Under the pieces are notes generated by a model, which searched no databases, was not told the DNA's origin, and saw only the letters and a list, made by a program, of their open reading frames with translations. From assembly GCF_004362715.1 (NCBI RefSeq), contig NZ_SNYC01000003.1, positions 869,601-933,600 of the forward strand: 64,000 nucleotides of DNA, in the 5' to 3' direction. This stretch comes from Pedobacter metabolipauper (GTDB taxonomy: Bacteria; Bacteroidota; Bacteroidia; Sphingobacteriales; Sphingobacteriaceae). The translations under genes were made by a program, and so were the position numbers. Below are positions 10,292 to 19,500 of this stretch, piece after piece (position 1 is the stretch's first letter; each line of letters begins with the position of its first letter).

Positions 10292-10780
10292 CTAAAGTGT
10301 TTCTTTAACCGAGCCGCAGGTAAGCATTTGTTTACCATAATATGGATTTTTAATGTCTTTTTCTGAGCTTAACCAGGATGCCTTTTTCATGGGGCAATAC
10401 TGCAGATAGATTTCCTGATCACTAAGTTTAGCGGCTTTTGCCAGAAGGATCATATTGGCCGAAAGTGTTTCAAAGCGACTTCTCTGGTCAGATATATTAT
10501 CGCTTTTTGCAATAAGACCTGCATCGGCAACCAGTTTTTCTTTTAATGCATCAAATACTTTCTTCCCATCCGCAGTTAGAGAAACCGTTTTAAAGGTTTG
10601 TATTGACTTTCCAAGTTCAGCTGATCTTTCCGCAGCCAGTTTAGCGTCAGAATTAACCAGCGCATCTTTTACCAGCAAATATGATTGCAAAGACGGTGTG
10701 GTCACTTTTTGTGCGTTAACAACAGACAAGGTCGTAACCGATAAGAGCAGTATTAAGCCTAAAGAGATTAATGATTTCAT
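10292..10780 (-). CDS. DUF3347 domain secreted protein
   Basis: 162 residues from ATG at 10780; an upstream in-frame start would add 14 polar residues before the signal peptide. Signal peptide ends VVNAQ. The mature part is a helical bundle ending in YCPMKKASWLSSE and NPYYGKQMLTCGSV, the characteristic DUF3347 C-terminus, with two Cys and two Met that could bind copper. These domains occur alone or fused to CusB-like efflux proteins. The oxidase gene starts 12 bases after its stop codon, so the two form a copper operon. Confidence 0.85.
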   Translation of the reverse strand: MKSLISLGLILLLSVTTLSVVNAQKVTTPSLQSYLLVKDALVNSDAKLAAERSAELGKSIQTFKTVSLTADGKKVFDALKEKLVADAGLIAKSDNISDQRSRFETLSANMILLAKAAKLSDQEIYLQYCPMKKASWLSSEKDIKNPYYGKQMLTCGSVKETL

Positions 10781-10949
10781 AATGATGTATTTATACCGTT
10801 TATATTTTAGGTAAAGTTCCATATAACCCGATATAAATAATTATATAATTCTGATTAAAATTTATAAGATCTTGTTTTGTAATGTAATTGATAGAATATG
10901 ATCTCCATAACCGGAAAGCGTTATCTTAGGGATACTAATTTAATAACCT

Positions 10950-11801
10950 ATGGATCAGAAAATAATCACCTTATACGATCAGTATACACACAGTGCGCTG
11001 AGCAGAAAAGAGTTTATGAAAAAACTCGCCATCTTAACCGGAAGTACCGCGCTCGCGTTAACGGTATTGCCACTATTGGAAAACAACTATGTGGCCGCCG
11101 CGGCCTTTACAGATGAAAATATCATTACAGAAAATATTACCTTTCCGGGGGTGGATGGTGATGTAAAATCGGTTTTGGCTAAGCCTAAAGATAAAAAGAA
11201 CCTGGGTTGCGTGGTGGTGATCCATGAGAACAGGGGATTGAACCCACACATTATTGATGTAACCAAAAGGGTTGCTGCAGAAGGTTTCCTTGCTATTGGT
11301 ATTGATGCATTATCGCCATTGGGCGGTACACCTGCCGATGAAGATAAGGGGAGGGAGCTGATTGGAAAATTAGATCCCGAAAAAACATTACAGAATTACT
11401 TAAAAGGGTTAGAATATCTAAGAGGCCGAAAAGACGGTAACGGTAAAACCGGATGCGTTGGTTTTTGCTGGGGTGGGGCAATGGCAAATAAACTGGCTGT
11501 AAATGATCCTAAACTCGGAGCAGCAGTGGCTTACTACGGATCGCAGGCAAAAGCAGAAGATGTTCCAAAGATCAAAGCTTCGTTACTCCTTCATTACGGT
11601 GGACTGGATGAGCGGATCAATGCTGGCATTCCTGCTTATGAAGAAGCACTTGCTAAAAATAAGATTGATTACAAGGTTTATATATACGATGGGGTTAACC
11701 ACGCCTTTAACAACGATACCTCACCAACTCGGTACAACGAAGCGGCAGCTAAACTCGCCTGGTCAAGAACGATAGATCTGTTTAAACGCAAGCTGCAATA
11801 A
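10950..11801 (+). CDS. Dienelactone hydrolase family protein, exported
   Basis: 283 residues, alpha/beta hydrolase. The Cys-Asp-His triad of the family is visible: Cys173 in GFCWGG, Asp220 in GGLDERI and His251 in NHAF. The HENRGL segment (about 92-97) is also typical. The N-terminus carries a Tat-like motif (SRKEFMKK, with Arg-Lys instead of twin Arg) before a hydrophobic run. This form is common in Bacteroidota, and the substrate is probably not a dienelactone. The gene is divergent from the copper operon. Confidence 0.85.
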   Translation: MDQKIITLYDQYTHSALSRKEFMKKLAILTGSTALALTVLPLLENNYVAAAAFTDENIITENITFPGVDGDVKSVLAKPKDKKNLGCVVVIHENRGLNPHIIDVTKRVAAEGFLAIGIDALSPLGGTPADEDKGRELIGKLDPEKTLQNYLKGLEYLRGRKDGNGKTGCVGFCWGGAMANKLAVNDPKLGAAVAYYGSQAKAEDVPKIKASLLLHYGGLDERINAGIPAYEEALAKNKIDYKVYIYDGVNHAFNNDTSPTRYNEAAAKLAWSRTIDLFKRKLQ

Positions 11802-11912
11802 ATCAATAAGCGGCAATTATTTAAATTGCTGATGTTTAAAAATGCTAAACAAAATAGCCAACTGGTCTGTTACTATAATAAATTGATAATTATACATATA
11901 ACTGACACTTAC

Positions 11913-11944
11913 ATTGGAATTTAAGCAAAAAATGCTTACATTTG
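11913..11944 (+). promoter_or_regulatory. Bacteroidota-type promoter of the RRM gene
   Basis: The -7 box TACATTTG (11937-11944) matches TAnnTTTG exactly. ATTGG at 11913-11917 fits the -33 TTTG region at 20-base spacing. The start codon follows 19 bases after the -7 box. Confidence 0.6.
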
Positions 11945-11963
11945 TACAAATTTTTAAACATTA

Positions 11964-12272
11964 ATGAAGATATTTATTACAGGACTTCCTTTAGAAGTAG
12001 GGGAAGATGAATTAACAGCCGTATTTGGTGATTTCGGTCAAGTAAAATCACTTAGGATTATCAAAGATCGTGAGACTGGTCAAAGTCGTGGTTTTGGTTT
12101 TGTGGAAATGCCGGTTGATGAAGAGGCAAAAGAAGCAATCAAGCGCATGAACGGTGGTGATTACAATGGTAACCGCATTAAGGTTGCAGAAGCACAAGAA
12201 AAACCTAATACTGGCGGTGCTGGTGGCGGTGGTGGCTTTAAACGTAACAACCGTACAGAGAAAAGCTATTAA
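11964..12272 (+). CDS. RNA-binding protein with RRM domain and Gly/Asn/Arg tail
   Basis: 102 residues. A single RRM with RNP2 IFITGL (3-8) and RNP1 RGFGFVEM (42-49) is followed by a glycine-rich tail ending in KRNNRTEKSY. Such small RRM proteins are abundant in Bacteroidota, which lack many classical RNA chaperones, and may act as cold-shock or post-transcriptional regulators. Single-gene transcript: it has its own promoter and a terminator whose stem begins inside the last codons. Confidence 0.93.
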   Translation: MKIFITGLPLEVGEDELTAVFGDFGQVKSLRIIKDRETGQSRGFGFVEMPVDEEAKEAIKRMNGGDYNGNRIKVAEAQEKPNTGGAGGGGGFKRNNRTEKSY

Positions 12273-12285
12273 TTAGCTTTTTTCA
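12259..12285 (+). terminator. Intrinsic terminator of the RRM gene
   Basis: The stem AAAAGCTA/TAGCTTTT, with a five-base loop containing the stop codon, is followed by a T run. Confidence 0.7.
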
Positions 12286-12317
12286 ATTTCTTATTTACAC
12301 GTATATTTGATATATAT

Positions 12318-12358
12318 AAAGGCAGTGTCATGAGTAAAATTATGGTACTGCCTTTTTG
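12318..12358. terminator. Bidirectional terminator between convergent genes
   Basis: AAAGGCAGT (12318-12326) pairs with ACTGCCTTT (12347-12355) and is followed by TTGTTTT on the plus strand. The convergent gene ends at 12361. Confidence 0.65.
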
Positions 12359-12360
12359 TT

Positions 12361-12963
12361 TTAACCGTTATTTCTAACCAATCCATCTACCAGACTTTGC
12401 CATTGCGGAAATGAAAGACCTACTTTTGCACTTAGCCCAATTATCGTATTCCTGATTCGATCAATGATCCCGCTAGAATCTGTATTGGCTATTTCATTTC
12501 TTCCGTGAACTTCTGCATATACTTCATTGCCAATCCGCGTTACCGTAAAAGTAGAAGTAGCCTTATCTTTAAAGAAGTGTGCTGTTTCTTCAGATTTATG
12601 AAGCGGATTTGATGATGGCCGTACCCGGATCAATGTCAACTGATTTGCCGCCGAACTTTCTTCGTAAACCTGCTCTACAGTTACCCAATCGTAACCATCT
12701 CCAACTTCAGTGCCCGGACCTGGAATATCTATTTTAAAATGATCACCTTCGGCAACCGCCCTTTTAACCGGATTACCAAGTTCATCTGTAAGGATAAATG
12801 TTGCCGAGGGGAGGTTACAAAGCTCATCCCAATTGTAAACTTCCAGTAAACGCATTCTCGCGATATTGTAAAACACCTTTGCTGCTTCTACATGATCAAA
12901 CGCTGTTTTGGCAGAAACATCCATCTTAGATCCTTCTTCTTGCTTAGGAATATCCATACTCAT
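12361..12963 (-). CDS. Conserved hypothetical protein
   Basis: 200 residues, no signal peptide and no membrane span. I do not recognise a named family. The central part alternates short strands (TFILTDELGNPV, DWVTVEQVYEE, LTLIRVRPSSNP), then FFKDKATSTFTVTRIGNEVYAEVHGRNE, with a helical C-terminus. An RVRPSSNPLH segment and a conserved-looking phenylalanine-rich stretch suggest a soluble all-beta domain. Independent transcription unit with a 257-base gap to the next gene; nothing else recognised in that gap. Confidence 0.7.
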   Translation of the reverse strand: MSMDIPKQEEGSKMDVSAKTAFDHVEAAKVFYNIARMRLLEVYNWDELCNLPSATFILTDELGNPVKRAVAEGDHFKIDIPGPGTEVGDGYDWVTVEQVYEESSAANQLTLIRVRPSSNPLHKSEETAHFFKDKATSTFTVTRIGNEVYAEVHGRNEIANTDSSGIIDRIRNTIIGLSAKVGLSFPQWQSLVDGLVRNNG

Positions 12964-13220
12964 CAGGTTATTAGTTAAGGGTTACAAAATGGGTTTACCC
13001 ATTAAAAATCAAGCTGTCAATTACTCAATAAACTACAACTTTAACATAAACCCCTATATTTTGTTTCTTATACTTAAAAAATAATTAAAACTTTTTGATA
13101 CGGTACTATTGAGGATTTTAATAGTTTTGTTGTTTGACTTTCCAATCGGTTACCAGGTTATATTTTCAGGCTTGCAGGATCGTCTCCATGGCCTGGTCTG
13201 TAACTTAAAAATAAACCCAA

Positions 13221-13949
13221 ATGCTGAAGAAACACCTGAAGTTTAACCTCCTGTTTTTACTAATATTCCTGTTATACATCCTGGCAGATCTAACCCATCA
13301 AACCACTTTATTATATATTTTAAAGCCTTGCATTGCCTTATCCTTACTAATCTGGCTTTATATAAGCACCCGGTTAAAAGGCCGTTTTCACCGCAGGATA
13401 TTTACCGGACTCATCTTCGCTATGGCAGGTGATGTATTACTCATGCTTGTTTGGAAAAATGAATCCTTCTTTATGTACGGGCTTATTGCATTTTTAATCT
13501 GCCATATATTTTATACCCGTGCTTTTTACCTCGATTTTCTTTCTGCACCAGAACTGGATAAAAAAGGAGCAAGGATCGCCATTTTGCTCTGCGCTGCATT
13601 GAGCATTACTTACTACCTTTTTATCAGAGCACATCTTGGTGCTATGAAATTGCCGGTACTTGCTTATACCATAATTATCAGCATCATGATGATGATGGCC
13701 GCATTTAGAAACCAGCGTGTAAACTCACTAAGCTTTAAACTGATCCTGGCCGGGGCAGTGCTGTTCGTTATATCAGACGGTGTATTGGCCTGGTACAAAT
13801 TTGTTGATCCAAACCTTACGCTCGCCAGAACCGTGGTCATGGCCACCTATATGGCTGCGCAATATTTAATCACCCTGGGTGCAGTAGAACGTCAGCTGTT
13901 ACTTAAAGACGAACGTGATCTGAAAGGCGAGGGTATTCTAAAAGATTAA
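13221..13949 (+). CDS. Lysoplasmalogenase, YhhN/TMEM86 family
   Basis: 242 residues with about eight membrane segments. The family pattern is clear: FAMAGDVLLML, FLICHIFYTRAF, LPVLAYT, LFVISDGVLAW and MATYMAAQYLI, with conserved Asp residues within membrane helices. TMEM86/YhhN proteins hydrolyse the vinyl-ether bond of lysoplasmalogens; many bacterial members lack proven substrates. Its 3' end overlaps the stop of the convergent pbpC gene by four bases. Confidence 0.85.
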   Translation: MLKKHLKFNLLFLLIFLLYILADLTHQTTLLYILKPCIALSLLIWLYISTRLKGRFHRRIFTGLIFAMAGDVLLMLVWKNESFFMYGLIAFLICHIFYTRAFYLDFLSAPELDKKGARIAILLCAALSITYYLFIRAHLGAMKLPVLAYTIIISIMMMMAAFRNQRVNSLSFKLILAGAVLFVISDGVLAWYKFVDPNLTLARTVVMATYMAAQYLITLGAVERQLLLKDERDLKGEGILKD

Positions 13950-16519
13950 CGTCGTTCTTTTTCCCGGTTAAGTACCGTAAATACCTGTACCAGACGGGCA
14001 CCATCTTCATCTACTAAGGTTAAGGTATGTTTTCCGGGTGTGGGACTAACAGCAAGCTGGTGATAATTTTGCGTAGTGGCTATATATTCCTGATCTATAT
14101 GCCAGTAAATCTTTGCACTGCCATTTCTATGGGTGGCATTCAGTACGATCTTACCCCGTGTACCATCAAGTTCTATTGGGATGTAAACGGTAGCGTTATT
14201 TTTAGGATAGATCATATCCATTACATTGTTATTTACCGCATCACCGCATCCGGGTTTAAAGGTAGGTAGTTCTCTATATTCACTATGCTTAATTTTATAA
14301 TAGTATTCCATAGATGGCGGCAAAACAAACCAGGACTGATGGATCATATTTGATGGCGATTCACATTGATCAGTTACCCGATAAACCGCGTTTCTATCCA
14401 GATGGATCTGTTTATGATATGGGCAAAGTACAGTTTTGTCACCCGAAGGGGACACCAGCTGCTCTATTTTATCGGTACAATATTCTCCGGCCTTATATCC
14501 GCTTTGCCGGCAAACCAGTAGTTTTTTTAATTTATTAGCAGGCGTTTTAAACCATTTTCCTGCCGGCAGTTGTTTAAAAATATCAAACAATACCGGGGCT
14601 GCTGCGTCAATACCGGTTAGTCCGGGCCGTCCTTCACCATCTGCATTACCAACCCACACACAAACCACATATTTTGGTGTAATGCCGATCGCCCAGGCAT
14701 CCCTAAACCCAAAGCTTGTTCCCGTTTTCCAGGCCAGCCGCTGCGAAGAAGAAAATTGCTCCCACAAGCCTTCTTCACCCGGACGCATCAACTCTTCCAT
14801 CGCATTAAATGTATTCCAGATCGATCCGTGGTCAATCACAGAACTGATCTGTGTTTCGTAACTATCAAACCGGGTATCCCTTTTACTATTGATATAAACC
14901 GGAGCATCATAATCGTGCGGATTGTATTTTCCTTTATAATCATTAAAATGGTTTAAGGTTCTCGCCATACCCAGGTAAGCCTTAGCAAGATCCCAAAGCG
15001 TAACTTCGCTGCCGCCAAGTATAAGCGACAACCCATAGTGATCTGCAGGCTGGTTTAACGTAGTAAAGCCCAGGCGTTTCAGCTGATCATAAAAGCGCGG
15101 ATACTTATAGCTTTGCAGCATTTTAACAGCCGGGATATTCAGCGACCTGCTCAATGCCTGATTGGCGGGAATTGCCCCATCATATCCAAGATCATAGTTT
15201 TGAGGAGAGTAGCCGCCTATTTGTGTTGGAACATCGGGGATGAGGGTTGCTGGCAGTATAAATCCATCATTAAGCATGCTCGCATACAGTAATGGCTTTA
15301 GCGTACTCCCCGGACTCCTTGGCGCACGGATCATATCCACATGGCTTTCCAGTTCTATATTTTCAGGCTGATAAATATTACCGGTATAGCTAACTACAGA
15401 ACCATGCTGTACATCAAGCACCAGGGCGGCGATATTATTGATCTCGTTAGACCGGTACCGGTTTTGGTAGCGCTTTACAAGCTCGTTAACCTTTAATTGC
15501 AAATCATAATTCAGGGTAGTTGTAATCCTGTTTACAGATAAACCCAGTGCCTTTTGTTCAGATTTAAATCTATTTAACAGATGTGGTGTGTTTTGAGGCA
15601 GCTGCCGCGGTTTGCCAGGAAGAGGTTCAAGCTTGGATAAATTGGCTGTTGCCTGGTCTATGCTATTTAAAGCAACCAGCTTATCCAGCAGGTCGTTTCT
15701 TTTCTTAATTAACCTTGGCGTGTTTTTTCCGGGATGTACCAGAGAAGGGCTATTTGGTAATACAGCAAGGGTTGCCATTTCTCCCCAGGACAAACTTGCG
15801 GCACTGCGACCAAAATACCGCCATGCCGCAGCATCCAGCCCAACTACGTTACTTCCAAATGGGGCGTTGGCGGCGTAGATCTTTAAAATATCTTCTTTAG
15901 AATAACTAAGTTCCAGGCGAATGGCGAGTGCCATTTCCAGAAACTTTTGCCAAAATGTTCTATTTGAGGTTCCCGAAGTTTTTAGCGTTTCAGATGCTCC
16001 CAATGTCCTCATTTCATTCAAAGCATGCTCCGTTGGAGATGCATTAGACTTTTTTGACGCTCCTGATGCTCCCGGTGTTCTCAACGCTCCAAAGGCTCTT
16101 GACGCTCTCAACGCTCTCGATGCTCTTGACGTTCTCGATAGGCGCTCTGTCCGGGAAAGCCGGATCACCTGCATGCTGATGGTACTCGCACCACTTTGAA
16201 CACGTCCAGCTTTAAAGTTCTGGCGTACCGCACGGGCAAAAGCCATTGGATCCACGCCTGGATGCTGGTAAAAGCGTTTATCCTCAAAAGCGAGGATACA
16301 CTTTTCAAACTTTTCAGGAACGGTGTCAGCAGGAAAGCGCCATTGACCATCACTGGCAATAGAGGCACTGAGCAGCTGCCCGTCTGATGCTTCAATAACA
16401 AAAGAAGTGGGACTTAAAAATAGCCTGGAAGGTAAGGCAAACCAAAACCACAGAAACAGGAGCAAGCAAACGGCATCACTGATCAGGAGTTTTGGCCCGC
16501 CATAAAACGTATTCTTCAT
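13946..16519 (-). CDS. pbpC: Penicillin-binding protein 1C with a repeat-encoded insertion
   Basis: 857 residues: N-terminal membrane anchor; GT51 glycosyltransferase (FEDKRFYQHPGVD with Glu79, then QSGASTISMQ); transpeptidase with SPGSTLKPLLY (SxxK), SRSLN (SxN) and WKTGTSFG (KTG); and a C-terminal BiPBP_C-like domain. Bifunctional peptidoglycan synthase. Between MQVIRL and the helix FWQKFLEMALAIRLE there are about 55 extra residues (about 124-186) rich in Ser, Arg, Ala, Gly and Thr, largely built from a 9-bp DNA repeat giving Ser-Arg-Ala. The gene begins one base after the alpha-2-macroglobulin stop, the standard pairing in proteobacteria and Bacteroidota. Confidence 0.92.
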   Translation of the reverse strand: MKNTFYGGPKLLISDAVCLLLFLWFWFALPSRLFLSPTSFVIEASDGQLLSASIASDGQWRFPADTVPEKFEKCILAFEDKRFYQHPGVDPMAFARAVRQNFKAGRVQSGASTISMQVIRLSRTERLSRTSRASRALRASRAFGALRTPGASGASKKSNASPTEHALNEMRTLGASETLKTSGTSNRTFWQKFLEMALAIRLELSYSKEDILKIYAANAPFGSNVVGLDAAAWRYFGRSAASLSWGEMATLAVLPNSPSLVHPGKNTPRLIKKRNDLLDKLVALNSIDQATANLSKLEPLPGKPRQLPQNTPHLLNRFKSEQKALGLSVNRITTTLNYDLQLKVNELVKRYQNRYRSNEINNIAALVLDVQHGSVVSYTGNIYQPENIELESHVDMIRAPRSPGSTLKPLLYASMLNDGFILPATLIPDVPTQIGGYSPQNYDLGYDGAIPANQALSRSLNIPAVKMLQSYKYPRFYDQLKRLGFTTLNQPADHYGLSLILGGSEVTLWDLAKAYLGMARTLNHFNDYKGKYNPHDYDAPVYINSKRDTRFDSYETQISSVIDHGSIWNTFNAMEELMRPGEEGLWEQFSSSQRLAWKTGTSFGFRDAWAIGITPKYVVCVWVGNADGEGRPGLTGIDAAAPVLFDIFKQLPAGKWFKTPANKLKKLLVCRQSGYKAGEYCTDKIEQLVSPSGDKTVLCPYHKQIHLDRNAVYRVTDQCESPSNMIHQSWFVLPPSMEYYYKIKHSEYRELPTFKPGCGDAVNNNVMDMIYPKNNATVYIPIELDGTRGKIVLNATHRNGSAKIYWHIDQEYIATTQNYHQLAVSPTPGKHTLTLVDEDGARLVQVFTVLNREKERR
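15962..16150. repeat. Low-complexity insertion within pbpC built on a 9-bp unit
   Basis: On the minus strand the unit is TCAAGAGCG/TTGAGAGCG, repeated imperfectly about ten times near 16060-16145. It decays into related GGAGCATCA-type words further along. The reading frame is kept throughout. Typical PBP1C has only a short link here. Confidence 0.75.
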
Positions 16520-16520
16520 T

Positions 16521-19500
16521 CTACTTAACTACCTGTACCCATTTACCGTTTTGTGTTGCACTGATATTGTTATTATACATCGCTTCGCATTGTACGGCAG
16601 ATAAATAGTAACGGCCAACATAAGACGCATTCAAAAGCACTTTGTAAACAACCGTTTCATTCTCCCGGAGGTTAAAATAAGTAAATACGCGGTCGTCACG
16701 GATGTCTCTATACGTGTAAGGTGATGAGGCAACCATACTTTCGTTATCATTTAACCGGGTATTGATGATCTCCCATCCGGAAGGGAAGATCTGGGTTAAG
16801 GCCATTTGCTCATAATAACCCATTTTACCAGGATTCTTGATCGTTACTTCAGCATAAAAATCAGTTCCCTGTTTTAACAATGCCGGATCCAGTGCTTTAC
16901 CGTTCAATAATTTATAACTCACATTGATATCAAGGATATCCGGATTATTAGGCTGGAAATTATTTTGTCCGGCTGCAGGTTGTCCCTGTAAGATCAGCCT
17001 CGTAAATAAAACGCGATTACCGGTATTGGTCAATGCCACAGTTCCGGCAGCCGCCAATACATTGCTATTGATATAATCTTTAGCATCCACCTTACCTTTT
17101 TTACCATTGAAGGTGTAATTGTATTTCAGGTTCGCAGCGGATGAATTTTGTCCGCAGAATTTAGCAACTGCGAGTAAGCTGTATGCGGTAGTTTGCGTGC
17201 TGTACCAGGTATCATTACCTAATTTAACAGCAAGGGGCTGGAGCAGCTGTGCGGCTTCGGCCTTACGTCCCAGTAAAGTAAGCGTTTCCAGGATCATGGC
17301 CTCATCTCTAACGTCAGAGCCATAGGTCCCGCCAAGCTGGTTGTAAGGTTTAACCTGGGTTTCTAAACCCCTGATCAGTCCATTTGCAGCATCAGCCTGC
17401 CCGGCGAGCTTATAAGCTGCTGCAAGTCTCCATTTAGCGGCTACAGACAAATATTCAAAACCCCTTAACCGGTTCATTGCAGCAATGTCAGGCCGCTTAG
17501 CCAATGCCAGTACATACAAGCGGTACGATTGAGATAAATCGCCGCCATAAAAATTGGTACTGTTCGGGCTCCAGTTACCGGCTTTAGCTTTTAAGTAACG
17601 AACCAGCTCATCAAACATACCAACAGGCAGGGTATATCCTTTACTTTGTGCTTCGACTAAGAAATGTCCGGCATAATTGGTTCCCCATTCATCAGCGGCA
17701 GCATCACCCGGCCAATAGGCTAGTCCGCCATCTGTGGTTTGAAATCCGCGTAACTTCGCAATGCCAGCCTTGATATTCCGTTCTGCAGTAGCTTTCTGGG
17801 TCTCAGTAAGTGCGGTTAACCGATCCAGGAACAATTGCGGAAACACCGAAGAAGTGGTTTGCTCCACACAGCCATGCGGATATTGCATCAGGTATCCCAA
17901 TCGTTTTTTAAGATTGATTGGTGGAATGGATGACACCTCAACCGAAGCCGAGTTGGTACCCGCCATGCCCAGGGGCTGATAGCTGAGGTTCCAGCTGGTT
18001 CCCGGCTGGATCGTTGCCGAAACCACATTGGTAACATACGGATTTGGATTGCGAATATCGATTTCCACATCATAAACAGCTTTTTCACTGCCGCTTTGTG
18101 CAATGATCTTCACCTTGGCTATACCTGTAATTTCAGGCGCTTTAATTTCAAAATAAGCCAGTTGTTCACCGGGCTGCTTAAATGCGAGCTGCTGGGTTTT
18201 ACTACCAACTACCTGCAGATTCTGCGCCTGAAGCTGAACGGTTACCTTTTTAAGATTGTTCTCGGTAGCAAATACAGTGGCTGGCAGCGTAAACGTTTCT
18301 CCGGGACCAATAACACGTGGCAGGGTAGCGAGCAGCATCAGTGGTTTTTTAACGGCTACAGATTTTTCAGCGAAACCGTAAGCACCATCCTGACCGGCAA
18401 CAACCATGGCCCGTACAGAACCGATATACTGAGGCAGTTTAAACTTGTGGGTTTTGCTGCCTCCGCTTCCCAGTGCAAAAGGACCAAGATACTTTACTAC
18501 AGGAATAAACCGGTTGGCTTTGGCAGGATTCAGGTTCCTGTTGATGCTGCCATCACCGCCAATGCTTAAGATGCGCTCCAGGTTACCACCCCAGGCACCA
18601 AGAACATAGTCAAACAGATCCCATGTTTTTACACCCAAGGCTTCCCTGGCATAAAAAACAGCGTGGGGATCAGGAGTTTTAAACCTGGTCAGATCAAGTA
18701 AACCTTCATCAACAATGGCAATAGAATAGGTCATTGCCTTACCATTCTGTTCAGAGATCGTGATACTGCTTTCCGTTTCGGGCTTCAGCTTATCAGCCAT
18801 TTTAATAACCGGTTTTAAAATGGTTTGCGGATCCTGGATCAGTAAAGGAATGGCGCCATACATCCGGATAGGCAGATCATTGACCGTTTGTGCATGCGGC
18901 TGTAACAAGGTTACATTTGCAAAAACATTCGGGGCCATATTTTTCTCCGCCTTAAATGTAAACTGTGTTTGTCCGGCTTTCGTGTCAGCCCAGAAGGTTT
19001 TTAAAACCTTACTGCCATTTTCAATGGAGATCAAAGCTCTGCCTCCTTTGGCAGAAGGAATGGTAAGTACCACATCCTCGCCAACATTAAACTTCGTTTT
19101 ATTCGCAGTAAAGGAGAGCATAGAAGCTTCGGTAGGGTTGCTACCCTGTTCACGCTGTGCCCATCCCGGCCAGTCTATATAAACAGATTTACCGGTTACG
19201 TGGCCACCATTGTAATCACGGATCAGGATAAGGTAACGGCCCCATTCCGGCTCATTGATGCGCAGGTTCCAGCTGGCCTTTCCATTAAATATGGTGATGT
19301 TTTCCTTTTTAATCAGCTTATTGTACGAGTTCTGGGTAAAGTTGGCAAAGGAGTTCTCGTCATCCTGTTCCCACCACCAGCGCCATTGCACCTTATACAA
19401 CTCTACATCAACGGTTTTGCCGCCGGTCATATATTTACCATTGCGGTCAACATTAACGATGTCAATCTTATGGTCTTTACCGGTAACCAGCATTCCGCTC

